Assembly (NCBI RefSeq): GCF_050003625.1
Contig: NC_134397.1
Span: forward strand, 265,230,070-265,294,069
Length of the DNA: 64,000 bases
Direction of reading: 5' to 3'
From: Haematobia irritans
Taxonomy: Eukaryota; Arthropoda; Insecta; Diptera; Muscidae
Shown: in pieces, positions 32,328-44,194 of the stretch
Layout: every line of letters starts with the position of its first letter
Position numbering within the stretch: the stretch's first letter is position 1
Translations under genes and position numbers: made by a program
The notes under the pieces: model-generated
Told to the model about the DNA's origin: nothing
Database searches by the model: none
Seen by the model: only the letters and a program-made list of their open reading frames with translations

Positions 32328-33364
32328 AGACCCACCACCATAGAATGGTGACGGGGGTATAATAAGTTTGTCATTCCGTTTGTAACACATCGAAATTTCG
32401 ATTTCCGACTATATAAGGTATATATATTCTTGATCAGGGAGAAATTCTAAGACGATATAAGCATGTTCGTCTGTCTGTCTGTTGTAATCACGCTACAGCC
32501 TTCAATAATGGCGCTATCGTCCTGAAATTTGGCACAGATTCGTCTTTTGTTTGCAGGCAGGTCAAGTTCGAAGATGGGCTATATCGGTCCAAGTTTTGAT
32601 ATAGTCCCCATATAAACCGACCTCCCGATTTCGGGGTTTGGTCTTATAAAAACTGTAGTTTTTATCCAATTTGCCTGAAATTGGAAATCTAGAGGTATTT
32701 TAGGACCATCAAAAAGTGTACCGAAATTGGTAACTATCGGTCCATGTTTTGGTATATACCTCATAAGAACCGATTCCCCGATTTTGCTTCTTGGGCGTTT
32801 AGAAAGTGTATTTTCTATCCGATTTGCCTGAAATTGTAAATCTAGAGGTATTCTAGGACCATAAAGAGGTGTGCCGAAAATGGGCTGTATCGGTCCATGT
32901 TTTGATATAGCTCCCATATAGACCGATCTCCCGATTTTACTTCTTGATCTTCTAGAATCACAATTTGCCTCAAATCGGAAATCTGGAGGTATTCTAGTAC
33001 CTTAAAGAAGTGTGTCGAAAATGGTGAGTATCAATTTTACTTCTTGGGCTTCTAGAATCCGTAATTTTTATCCAATTTGCCTGAAATTTGAAATCTAGAG
33101 GTATTCTAGGACCATAAAGACGTTTGTCGTAAATGGTGAGTACCGGTCAATTTTTTGATATAGCCCCCATATAGACCGACCTCCCGATTTTACTTCTTGG
33201 GTTTCTAGAATACGTAGTTTTAATCCAATTTACCTGAAATTTGAAATCTAGAGGTACTCTAGGACCCTAAAGCGGTGTGCCGAAAATGGTGAGTACCGGT
33301 CGATGTTTTGATATAGCCCCCATATAGACCGAATTCCCGATTTTACTTGTTAGGCTTCTAGAAT
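32328..33364 (+). mobile_element. DINE-1-like element, B type, 3' truncated
   Basis: Starts 'cccaccaccatagaatgg', with 'aaggtatatatattcttgat' and 'ttcgtctgtctgtctgttg'. B monomers follow to 33364, where 'ttctagaatgagggtaagtc' marks an abrupt switch into C-type sequence. The hairpin end is missing. Confidence 0.8.
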
Positions 33365-33848
33365 GAGGGTAAGTCTCTGGCTTTTAAGGCCATATAAGTG
33401 CATATCGGAAAGATATATATGGGTGCTATATCTAAATCTGAACCGATTTGGCTGATATTTTGCATATCTTACGAAAGCCCCAAAATATTTGGCTGCCCGA
33501 AATTTTGAGAAAATACGTTGATATATACGTCAATTATGACCAGATTGGTGATAAATATATATGGCAGCTAAATCTGAACCGATTTTTTTAAATCAATAGC
33601 GATTGTCTTTTAGCCAATGTAAAACTCTGTGCCAAATTTGAGGACGATCGGACTTAAACTGCGAGTTGTACTTTGCACACAAAATTACATATACAGACAG
33701 ACGGACATCGCTAAATCGACTCAGAATTTAATTCTTAGACTATCGGTATACTAAAAGATGGGTCTCAGACTTTTCCTTCTTGGCGTTACATACAAATACA
33801 CAAACTTATTATACCCTGTACCACAGTAGTGGTGAAGGGTATAAATAG
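33365..33848 (-). mobile_element. DINE-1-like element, C type, 5' part only
   Basis: 'ctctggcttttaaggccata', 'tatatctaaatctgaaccga', 'cagacagacggacatcgcta' and the terminus 'gtaccacagtagtggtgaag' followed by 'ggtataaa'. The hairpin half is replaced by the B element on its left. Its 5' end faces the 5' end of the A element starting at 33853. Confidence 0.75.
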
Positions 33849-33852
33849 TATA

Positions 33853-35097
33853 ATTATACCCTCCACCATAGGATGGGGGGTATATTAACTTTGTCATTCC
33901 GTTTGTAACACATCGAAATATTGCTCTAAGACCCCATAAAGTATATATATTCTGGGTCGTGGTGAAATTCTGAGTCGATCTGATCATGTCCGTCCGTCCG
34001 TCTGTTGAAATCACGCTAACTTCCGAACGAAACAAGCTATCGACTTGAAACTTGGCACAAGTAGTTGTTATTGATGTAGTACGGATGGTATTGCAAATGG
34101 GCCATATCGGTCCACTTTTTCGTATAGCCCCCATATAAACGGACCCCCAAATTTGGCTTGCGAGGCCTCTAAGAGAAGCAAAGTTCATCCGATCCGGCTG
34201 AAATTCGGTACATGGTGTTAGTATATGGTCTCTAACAACCATGCAAAAATTGGTCCACATAGTTCCATAATTATATATAGCACCCATATAAGCCGATCCC
34301 CTGATTTGGCTTGCAGAGCCTCTAAGAGAAACAAATTTCATCCGATCCGGCTGAAATTTGGTACATGATGTTAGTATGTGGTCTCTAATGACCATGCAAA
34401 AATTGGTCCATATCGGTCCATAATTATATATATCCCCCATATAAACCGATCCCCCGATTTGGCTTGCAGAGTCTCTAAGGGAAACAAATTTCATCCGATC
34501 CGGCTGAAATTTGGTACATGATGTTAGTATATGGTCTCTAATGTCCATGCAAAAATTGGTCCATATCGGTCCATAATTATATATAGCCCCCATATAAACC
34601 GATCCCCCGATTTGGCTTGCAGAGCCTCTAAGAGAAACAAATTATATATAGGCCCAATATAAACCGATCCCCAGATTTGACTTCCGGAAGAGCAAAATTC
34701 TTCCCATTCGGTTGAAATTTGGTACGTGATGTTAGTATATGGTATCCAACAACCATGCAGGAATTGGTTCCTATCAGTCCATAATTATATATAGCTCCCA
34801 TATAAACCGATCGCCAGATTTGACCTCCGGTGCCTTTTGGAGAAGTAAAATTCATCCGATCTGGTTGAAATTTGGTACGTGGTGGTAGTATATGATATTT
34901 AAAAACCATGCCAAAAGTGGTCCATATCAGTCCATAATCATTTATAGCCCCCATATAAACCGATCCCGAGATTTGGTTTTGGAGCCTCTTGGAGGAGCAA
35001 ATTTCATCCGAGTGAGTTGAAATTTGTGGATTACAGTCTTTCGTAGAAGTTTCTACGCAATCCATGGTGGAGGGTACATAAGATTCGGCCTGGCCTG
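33853..35097 (+). mobile_element. DINE-1-like element, A type, hairpin interrupted
   Basis: 5' block 'ttataccctccaccat', 'ataaagtatatatattctgg' and 'catgtccgtccgtccgtctg'. 153-bp monomers run from about 34120 ('gcccccatataaacggacc', 'ttggcttgcgaggcctc'). The 3' hairpin is cut after 'ttcggcctggcc' by the AT-rich MITE-like repeat starting at about 35098. The long reverse-strand frame 33751-34593 is a by-product of the array. Confidence 0.8.
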
Positions 35098-35430
35098 GTC
35101 ACTTAAAAAAAGTAATGGAATATTATTTCTAAGTTTTAATCAAAAAATTGTTTCAAGCAATACATTTTTTAATCAAACAAAAAAAAAACAGTTAGTTAGG
35201 AAGTAATTGAAATCAGTTAAGTTTTTAATTAAAAAAAATAATTGAGTTTTGCAACCAACATTAATTAAATTGGCTAGTGAAATCAATTAATATTTGAATC
35301 AAGTATTTTTTTATGCCCAATTAAAACTGTGATTGATACTAGCATACTATCATTTTCGTGATTGATTTCAATTAAAAAACTAATGGACAAATTAATTTTG
35401 TGATTGAATCAGATTTGTTTTTGTGTAGCC
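35098..35430 (-). mobile_element. AT-rich MITE-like repeat, copy 2
   Basis: Reverse complement of the 30285-30690 repeat; shares 'gatactagcatactatcatt' (as its complement), 'aaaaataattgagttttgca' and the end 'tttttgtgtag'. Its left edge lies in the hairpin of a DINE-like element, so it inserted after that element. Confidence 0.7.
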
Positions 35431-35535
35431 ATCATATATGCTATAAATTTTATCCGATTTACTTGAAATTGGAAATCTAGAACTATTTTTAGTCCACAAA
35501 AAGGTGAGCCGAATTGAAAGTTTTGGTATAGCCTC
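35431..35535 (+). mobile_element. DINE-like B monomer fragment
   Basis: 'ttttatccgatttacttgaa', 'attggaaatctagaac' and 'gttttggtatagcc' correspond to one B monomer. No termini. Confidence 0.55.
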
Positions 35536-35599
35536 AAAAACACAATAACAAATGTGTATTGCAGAAATAAAACCGCACTAATGGACCCTTAATACTTAT

Positions 35600-36140
35600 A
35601 AAATAAGACCACCGTGCAATCCCGCCCAGGATATTTTGGTATCTGGAGAAATCCCGTGACGAGTACTTTCTTTCTATATAGTCTCTATATTCAATACAAA
35701 TCCAGAAAATGGTGTTTTATACAATTTAATGGAAAAATACTAACTTGGATGCATTAATATAAGGGAAAATGTCCCATTGTGCAACCCTGCCAAGGATATT
35801 GTGGTATCTGGAGAAGGAGCGTAACACTTACTTTTCGGCTATATTGCTAATATATATACGAAATCAATCCAGATAATTGTGTTTTATCCAAGTTAAGAAA
35901 GAAAGAAAAATGGCCATACTGTGCAATTCTGCCCGTGACAAGTACTTTCTGGCTATATGATCCCTATATTCAATACAAATCCAGAAAATTGTGTTTTATC
36001 CAATTTAATGGAAAAATACTTACTTGGATGGATTAATATAAGGGAAAATGTCCCAGTGCAATCCTACTCAGAAAGGGCGTAAAGCGTACTTTTCGGCTAT
36101 ATTGTGACTATAGTCGAAACCAATCCAGAAAATTTCTGTT
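35600..36140 (+). repeat. four-unit tandem repeat (~140-160 bp)
   Basis: The phrase 'gtgcaatcccgcccagg' and variants start near 35613, 35774, 35916 and 36053. Each is followed by 'gagtactttctttctatat'-like, 'caatccagaaaattgtgttt' and 'ggaaaaatactaacttgg' segments. Units are well diverged. No gene. Confidence 0.75.
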
Positions 36141-36617
36141 ATCAAATTCTTTTATCAAATGTTCAGGCAATAATGAATGTATGCTGGTCACACTAATGCC
36201 TTAGGTTGTCCCAATATCACGATAGGTCACATCATTATCTTGCAATATCAGGCAACAATATCACAACAACTGATTTTGGACGACCTTCACGAAGTTCGTC
36301 TTGGATTGAAGTGCGACCTCAGTTGAATTCTCCACACCATCTATAAACACTGGTCCTTGACGGAGCTTCATCGCCAAAAATTTAATCAAGTTCGATCGAT
36401 GCAACACTAGGGTTGCCCAATTCCTGCATATACAAGACAACTCACGTATCAAATTTGGTTTAAAGGCGTTTGATACAGCCCCCATATAAACCAGTCCTCC
36501 GATTTAACTTCTCGTGCGCTTTCAATTATTGGAGTAAAAATCTACAGAATTTACATTTGAGGTTATATAAAAGGCGTTTAAGATTCTAGTGCTATTTGAA
36601 TTGATCAGTTTGTTGAA
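36141..36617. other. no gene recognised; short B-type scrap
   Basis: Mostly non-repetitive sequence. A DINE-like scrap 'cagcccccatataaaccag' lies at about 36474-36520. A 74-codon reverse frame at 36261-36485 has no motif. Confidence 0.4.
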
Positions 36618-36715
36618 GTATCCCAGCAAAAAAACTTAGCAAAAAAGCATTTAAAATGTTTATTTTGGATCCGGAAGTAATGCAAATTTTGCTCATCCGT
36701 TGTATTGTTTTCGCG
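36618..36715 (+). repeat. 'CCCAGCAAAAAA' family fragment
   Basis: 'tcccagcaaaaaaacttagc' followed by 'ttattttggatccggaagta' matches the first ~90 bp of the 388-782 repeat; the rest is missing. Confidence 0.65.
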
Positions 36716-38285
36716 TTAATGTTTCATATTTGATTCTATTTCCCTATTTTAGGTTTCATTTAAAAAAAAATAAAATTAAAAAAATCTTTTTTTTTAATTT
36801 TTTCGACTTTAATCTCTGCAGAGAGTTGTTTTGAATAATACTAGCAAGCACGTAATTTTGACCCGAAAATACCACTGTCTCTGTGAAGCAAACAGTCGTC
36901 ATTCATTCCCATTTATTGGCTGACTGCGCTATATCGGAGAGTCGTTGTCACTTTAACGTGTTCCTTAAATGTTTTAAATGCCGAAACATTAATTTTCAAG
37001 TGTAACTTTATTGCTCGGCATCTGCATCATCTGTAGCAGGGGCACCAAGATCGGCGGATACCAACAATCGCCTTAAATGACACAAGCGACTGAAGGTGGA
37101 CTAAGAATATAACATAGTTGAACATATTTCAAAGATCCAACTGAGAATCATGCCTCCCGCTCTTATCATTAACTACACATCCATCGTGGGGTTAGTTGTC
37201 CCACAACAGTCATAGTGTCGCCATCATTTACGAACCACTTAGAATGAATGCAGATCATTTCGGGATGTGATCATTCAACACTTCTCGATCATTTGCAGTT
37301 GTGTACTGTGCATTGGTGTAGAAATCTGGCGACTCTATACCGCCTGAATTCTATGGATAGAACAGAGCAATGGAACACTTTGGTGACACTCCACCGCCTA
37401 AGGGTATGTAAGTTGTCACTCTGGTTGTTTGTTCGTCCGTCTGTCCGCCTATTCATTATGAACGAAATGTTAATTATGATCAATGCCAGTGCTTATGCCC
37501 TTTACACAACCCCTTCCATTAATATTCACTCGTATATCATAAAGTATTGAAAAAAGGGGCAACTAAGGATCCCAAAAAAACAAACGAATGGGAACCACCC
37601 ACAAATGGTATGTCAGGGAGGAATGCCATGAAAGTCATAGATGACAATTTACAAATGACAATAAATCAAGTCAATGCAAGAGTCATGAGAAGAAGACTCG
37701 CATGCCTATAAACATCCGGAAATTGTGATGGGATGGATGGCGATAATATTTAGAAATTCTTAATATAAATTTTAATTTTTTATTATGTTTTTTACAAGGG
37801 TGATCCCTTAAGTAATTCATTTGTTCGTAAGATTACCAGGAGAGTAATTTTCAATCGGGTAGTATATTCTTGCATATGGTTAGATTGGACTTGGGACAGT
37901 GGATTCAAGAAAAATTAAAACAGAGCAATATCGGTCGGTGATTCGATTGGAAGATAAATTCCGCGGAAAAATTTAAGTTGAGCGACTTTTAGAAATTTAT
38001 TTTTACACACCATCGATTGAAGTTACGCCAGATAACTCAGACGGTAGCTATTAGTTAATTAGACGATAGTTATTCTCTACGAAATGTTTGGGCCATAAGA
38101 AGGCTACCAATTTTGACCTCCGACGTAACTTGGATTCACTAGTACAAGTACAAGACATTAGTAAAAGTGGATTACTGTAGGGATCCACCGTACTCAGATT
38201 TCCATTGAAAGGATCATGGCTTGAATCTCAATTTCAACGGAACACAAAAAGTTTTTCTGCATTGGTTGTGGAATTTCTGACGATT
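36716..38285. other. 1.6 kb without recognisable gene
   Basis: Does not recur in the window. Frames such as 37248-37550 (100 codons) show no family motif. No simple repeat beyond short A/T runs. Confidence 0.4.
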
Positions 38286-38290
38286 TCGAA

Positions 38291-38523
38291 CACCCAGAGA
38301 AGGAATATGATCACCGCAAAATGTTATTTTTGGGTGGTGACCATGTAACATGGTTTTCGCAACCATGTTATTTTCTCGAAAATCATGTATCTGATTTCGG
38401 CAAGCAGGTTATATTTGACGAGAAAATAACATTTTAGTGACAAACATGTTACATGGTCACCATACAAAAATAACATTTTGCTTTTGAAACATGTTTGAGG
38501 TGATCATATTCCTTCTATGCGTG
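38291..38523 (+). mobile_element. foldback MITE 'CACCCAGAGAAGGAATATGA', copy 1
   Basis: Ends 'cacccagagaaggaatatga' and 'tcatattccttctatgcgtg' are inverted repeats. Further inward, 'aaaatgttatttttg' and 'ggtggtgaccatgtaacatg' are mirrored by 'catgttacatggtcacca' and 'caaaaataacatttt'. Nearly the whole element can fold back. A closely similar copy is at 59605-59854; this one lacks about 17 bp near the left end. Confidence 0.85.
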
Positions 38524-38579
38524 AAGGTTCTTTAAGGCGTTTCAGACATGGTGAAACACGCCGTCTGGCCTCAGCTATA

Positions 38580-39440
38580 GCTCTATAATTGCATAAAAAT
38601 TACAGTGTATAGAAGCCTCTTGGGCTTTCGGTCGTTACCATTGAGATTTTCGAAAAAGTGGCACAAAAGGTGTTACTTACAATAAAATGTGGCATGCAAA
38701 ATTTTTAAAACGTGACACACTTTTTTATAAAGAGGACATTACGAATTATATGAGTTTTATAACCCCATGTTCCGAAATTCGGAATCGCAAACCGCCTTTG
38801 GCCATAATTTCTTAACACTGAAAATTATAAACTAAAATATTTGTATTATAGTTCTCTTTAATGAGAGGTTCGAACCAAAATTGGTTCGGAGTCCGAGAGA
38901 ATCTCTTTTTTTATCGTTACAAGAAAAATAAATTCTTGCGATTTGCGATTACGAATATCGGAACATGGGGGATACATTTTCCCTATGGGATTATGAAGTT
39001 ACGTTGTTTTTCAAATTCGATCTGCGAACACCTAATAATCATCTGTTAATCTCCATTTCAATTTGAATCCATTTTCAAATCAATATTTGAATGTAACACT
39101 TCATGGGAAAGCCAGGTTTACACCACAAATTTTTTGTATATTTTCAGGCATGTGTATAGAAATTTCCCAAGAAGCAACGGTATCGTTGAGAATTTCTAAA
39201 AAGTGGCACAAAAAGTGTCACTTAAAATAAAAGGTGGCACACGAATTTTTAAAATATGCCGAACTTTTTTATAAAGAAAAAATTAGGAATTAAATGTATT
39301 TTATAAATTTTTAAAGCAAATAAGTAAAAGTGGCACAAAATGGCAAAAAGGTGGCAAAGAAACATTAAAAGAATGACATTTGGTGGCACAAGAAAATAGT
39401 GGCATTAAAGATGTAAGGCAGCCAATTTGCCACTAAATTG
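38580..39440. repeat. duplicated GTGGCAC-rich segment
   Basis: The block 'aaaaagtggcacaaaa...acttttttataaagag' occurs at about 38655-38740 and again at 39198-39275, with the same preceding context ('gaagcctcttggg' / 'gaagcaacgg'). 'gtggcac' and 'gtggcaaa' phrases continue to 39440. No gene. Confidence 0.6.
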
Positions 39441-39466
39441 GCACAACACTAACACAGTCAAAAAGT

Positions 39467-41333
39467 AACAAGTATATACGGCCGCAAGTTCGGCCAGGCC
39501 GAATCTTATGTACCCACCACCATGGATTGCGTAGAAACTTCTACGAAAGACTGTCATCCACAATCGAATTACTTGGGTTGTGGTATCTTAAAACTTCTTA
39601 ACATCGTTTTCTAAATTGTGATTTAGTCCATACATGGTATATATTAGACAAAAAAGTTATGTATAGTTAAGTCTACAAATAATTACGAATCGATATGGAC
39701 TTTTTGTACGCAGAGAGCCAGAATTGAAATATGGGGGTCGCTTATATGGGGGCTATATACAATTATGAACTTGATATGGACCAATTTTTGTGTGATTGGG
39801 GATCGATTTATCTGAGGGCCATATATAACTATAGACCGATATGGACCTAGTTAGGCATGGTTGTTAACGACCATATACTAGCACAATGTACCAAATTTCA
39901 ACTCACTCGGATGAAATTTGCTCCTCCAAAAGGTTCCAAAACCAAATCTCGGGATCGGTTTATATGGGGCTATGTACGATTATGGACTGATATGGACCAC
40001 TTTTGGCATGGTTGTTAAATATCATATACTACCACCACGTACCAAATTTCAGCCGGATCCGATGAAATTTGCTTCTCCAAAAGGCACCGGAGGTCAAATC
40101 TGAGGATCGGTTTATATGGAAGCTATATATAATTATGGACTGATAGGAACCAATTCCTGCATGGTTGTTGGATACCATATACTAACATCACGTACCAAAT
40201 TTCAACCGAATGGGAAGAATTTTGCTCCTCCAAGGGGCTCTGGAGGTCAAATCTGGGGATCGGTTTATATGGGGCCTATATATAATTATGGACCGATATC
40301 GACGAATTTTTGCATGGGAGTTTGAGGCCATATATTAACACCACGTACCAAATTTCAACTGAATCAGATGAATTTTGGTCTTCCAAGAGGTTCCGGAGGT
40401 CTAATCTGGTGATCGGTTTATATGGGGGCTATATATAATTATGAACCGATGTGGACCAATTTTTGCATGGTTGTTAGAGACCATATACTAACATCACGTA
40501 CCAAATTTCAGCCGGATCGGATGAAATTTGCTTCTCTTAGAGGCCTCGCAAGCCAAATCGGGGGATCGGTTTATATAAGGGCTATATATAATTATGGACC
40601 GATGTGGACCAATTTTTGCATGGTTGTTAGAGACCATATACTAACACCATGTACCAAATTTCAGCCGGATCGGATGAAATTTGCTTCTCTTAGAGGCCTC
40701 TCAAGCCAAATCGGGGGATCGGTTTATATGGGGGCTATATATAATTATGGACCGATGTGGACCAATTTTTGCATGGTTGTTAGAGACCATATACTGACAC
40801 CATGTACCAACTTTCAGCCGGATCGGATGAAATTTGCTTCTCTTAGGGGCCTCGCAAGCCAAATCGGGGGATCGGTTTATATGGGGGCTATATATAATTA
40901 TGGACCGATGTGGACCAATTTTTGCATGGTTGTTAGAGACCATGTACTAACACCATGTACCAAATTTCAGCCGGATCGGATGAAATTTGCTTCTCTTAGA
41001 GGCCTCGCAAGCCAAATTTTGGGGTCCGTTTATATGGGGGCTATACGTAAAAGTGGACCGATATGGCTCATTTGCAATACCATCCGACCTACATCAATAA
41101 CAACTACTTGTGCCAAGTTTCAAGCCGATAGCTTGTTTCGTTCGGAAGTTAGCGTGATTTCAACAGACGGACGGACGGACGGACGGACGGACGGACATGC
41201 TCAGATCGACTCAGAATTTCACCACGACCCAGAATATATATACTTTATGGGGTCTTAGAGCAATATTTCGATGTGTTACAAACGGAATGACAAAGTTAAT
41301 ATACCCCCCATCCTATGGTGGTGGGTATAAAAA
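39467..41333 (-). mobile_element. DINE-1-like element, A type, complete
   Basis: Left 'aacaagtatatacggccgca' with hairpin 'ttcggccaggccgaa' and 'gtacccaccaccatgg'. Right 'cctatggtggtgggtataaa'. Nine or so monomers; 'gccggatcgg' starts at 40511, 40664, 40817 and 40970, an exact 153-bp step, and those last units are almost identical to each other. 5' block (in reverse) includes a (GGAC)n tract at 41166-41200. The hairpin-to-5' order matches DINE-1. The 278-codon frame at 40422-41258 is a by-product: 153 is divisible by three and the monomer lacks stops in that frame. Confidence 0.9.
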
Positions 41334-41534
41334 CGGGACATCGCCCACAAAAACCAGCGCTGATTTGGTTGTTTTGTAAGCATTTGGTACTGCCTCTCTC
41401 CCTTACAATCCTGCTGAAATAGTGCTCCATTTGTTTGATGGGATGTATGCCTCAATGAAGATTTTCCAAATTTGTGCTGCAAGGCCAATAAAAGTGGAAG
41501 GACACAAACCACACACTCAAAAAACCAAAAAAAA

Positions 41535-42002
41535 AAAAAGCTTCTGTAACACATACCCCAAACACATTTTGCTTCAAGCATATATATTTTCAGGATTGGT
41601 TCAAATAAAATATTGTTTGTATTGTTCAAAAACATTATGTTTCACCTTAAGGCATACACTGGTAGAAAAAAAATTCCACCAGTGTTTTTTAATGGCGCCA
41701 ATTGGTTACTTCCATTATTTTACTTGCAGCATACTCTCTAGGTCTCTCTTTCTAAACACATATATGTTTATAGGATATTTCTAAATTAATATATGTTTGC
41801 ATCTAAGCATATTATATTTATAAACATTTTATGTCCCAAACATAATATGTTCTAACATATTAACATATATATCCCAAACATGCTATGCTAGTTTATGAAC
41901 ATTACATGCTTGCACTTAAAAATATTTTGTTAACAAATTTGAGTTTCAAATATATAATTTTTACACTCAAACATATGAAAAACATATGTTTGTTCCGTGC
42001 AC
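41535..42002 (+). repeat. dispersed repeat with ATATATGTTT motifs, copy 1
   Basis: From 'cttctgtaacacatacccca' through 'tggcgccaattggttactt', 'ctctaggtctctctttctaa' and many 'aacatatatgtt'-like phrases to about 42000. The same order recurs at 49042-49500 with small indels. No coding capacity; class unknown. Confidence 0.75.
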
Positions 42003-42094
42003 GTTTTTTGAAAACTCTGAATTAGATGTGAGCAGTACTACTGCCCTATGACAAGCCCACATAACATACATTGAAGATGAAGTGAATGTGGCCT

Positions 42095-42430
42095 GCTTCA
42101 AGATCAGAGAATGAAGACGGCGAGTCGTGCCGCCGATCATTTTTTTACCAGTCGACTCCGCCTCCAAATATGTCGATTCAAATTTAGTCGCCAATTAATC
42201 AAAAATATTGATTTAAATCAAAAAAAAAAAAAATATTAATAATTGTTGAATTTTTGCTAAAATAAACATGAAGCTGCTATAAAGATTGCGCAAAATTTTG
42301 ACACAGAAAAATTTTATGAAATGGAAAGTTGATTGTAAGATTGGTTATACAACTAATCTCATTAGCATTCGGATAACTTCAAATTAATTTTAGAATGGAT
42401 AATTGTCCATAGTTGAATAGACAAATTTAT
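42095..42430 (-). repeat. dispersed repeat with GCCGCC-rich end, copy 2
   Basis: Reverse homologue of 5395-5722: 'gaatgaagacggcgagtcg', 'accagtcgactccgcctcc', 'gcattcggataacttcaa' and 'ggataattgtccat'. Diverged from copy 1. Confidence 0.55.
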
Positions 42431-43700
42431 ATCGGCTTTGTCGTCAAACTGCCGCCGCAAATAATGGGTGGGCTTCATTCCCTGTTCAAGATTACAAATT
42501 GTGTTTCCCCAAATCAAGATTGTAGACAAAATCTAATAAATCGATATTTCGACCTTTGGAAAAGGTCACTTTTTTTAAATTTGAAAATTCAAGATATCTT
42601 AAAGCTTTTTGGCAAAAATAAATTGAGTAAATTCCCAATTAGGCCTTATTGCCTAGACCTATGTCATAACTACTAAACCTAAATAGCTGCAGAATCCGTA
42701 TACCAATTCCTCGGAGTTTTTTAAAAAATAATCATACACAAATGTTGGCTTTCCACATTCATGTCTACATACCAAATTAAATGGCCACTAAGTGAATGTG
42801 TCACTACAAGAATTAAAGAGATTAGTTTTGTTCTTTTGTCACCAGTCTTTTGTCGTCTTCAGTGCTACAGTTAAGGGGGAACATATAGTCCACATTTGCT
42901 CCTTTCAAGGTAAAAACTATGTGTTGTGACCCAACTTCCCCCTACTCTAGACTTTCATTTATGTTGCTTGTAGTTTGTCAACTTCAAAGAAATCATTCCA
43001 TTGTGACCATGTATGTAAGTGATCTTACAACAACAGAAAAAAAAGAAAATAACAAATAAATGTCTGGACGAGTCCGTCCATATGTCTGCTATGTCTTCTC
43101 TATTTGTATTTCAGCGAATTAGTTTCTCTTGGGGGATGCCGACCAATGACAATGCCACAAACTTATTTGCTTGTCCAGATTAATTAGAAATACTTCGGTG
43201 CTAATCGCTTAAATGCTTTAACCATGGCTATGGAATTTAATTGATATGTTTAATCGTTCCATGGAAAGTGAACTGTTGTCAAAGCTATACGGATTAGATT
43301 AATCGATTGGATAAAACTAAAAATGTCAATTGACATAATCTTGCCATGGTATGAAACGGTCTTATGAGATGGTCAGATTGGCTAAGTAATTGATGGATTT
43401 GGAGGAAAGCATTATGGAGTTGGTGGCTCAATGGCATTTCAAATAACGTAGACATTTGGAGACATTCTTTAGACTTCAACCCTTATGTGGAAGGTGAAGG
43501 AATAGTTCCTACTTTTTTAATTTTTTTATCAGCTTAATTAACAGGTCACAGGGTACGTTAATAGTGGTTACAAAAAAAAAAAAAAAACAGTACTCACGTA
43601 TTTTATGAACTGTGTTCTCAAACATTTTCCTATGATAGAATTCATACATTTTATAAACAAATTTCATAAAACAAAACTACAGTGTTTGAATGGTTACGAA
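42431..43700. other. 1.3 kb without recognisable gene
   Basis: Does not recur in the window. A 16-bp A run lies at about 43571-43586. No motif-bearing frame. Confidence 0.4.
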
Positions 43701-43758
43701 TTATAATATTAAACGTTTCATTAATATTAATATATTAATGAAACGTTTAATATTATAA
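43701..43758. repeat. 58-bp perfect palindrome
   Basis: Arms 43701-43726 and 43733-43758 (26 bp each) are perfect reverse complements around the 6-nt spacer 'ttaata'. Arm core 'ttaaacgtttcattaat'. It does not belong to any other repeat in the window. Confidence 0.95.
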
Positions 43759-43844
43759 ATGAAATATACATTTCTTTCAACATATGTACTTGTACATCAT
43801 ATTTATGAAAACTTAATTATGCATAGATAATATACTGCTGTGAT

Positions 43845-44148
43845 CGTGGTTCCTGACCTATTATGCTCCTGTCCTTTACCGTAATTTCCTATGTTCGTTG
43901 CTGATGTCCTTTTTCTTGCAGCAGGAATCAGGAACATGGTGATAGTTCCTGATTCCTGCTATCACCATGTTCCTGCAATAACTCCCGTTCAAACGATATT
44001 ATTCTCACCGATTCTATTTTTCATTTCCTTATACTGCTGTTATCCTGATTCATCATGGTTCCTGACTTGTAATTGCCTAAATTTCTTCCTTAAAGTCATG
44101 CTTCTGTCCTTTACCGTCATTTCCTGTATCCGTTCCTGCTGTCCTTAT
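43845..44148 (+). repeat. TTCCTG-rich degenerate repeat, left of the LINE
   Basis: 'ttcctg' and 'tcctg' phrases recur every 10-40 bp ('ttcctgattcctgctatcac', 'catgttcctg', 'tggttcctgac'). The same field continues on the right of the LINE at 48040-48370. A palindromic stretch at 43921-43975 can pair in two registers. Confidence 0.7.
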
Positions 44149-44194
44149 TTATTCATTTCATTTTATTCAGTCTATGGAATACATTCCTTACAGA

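Noticed and set aside
33751..34593. 280-codon minus-strand open frame
   Set aside because: Lies entirely in the A-type DINE 5' block and 153-bp array; the peptide repeats every 51 residues and no domain is recognisable.
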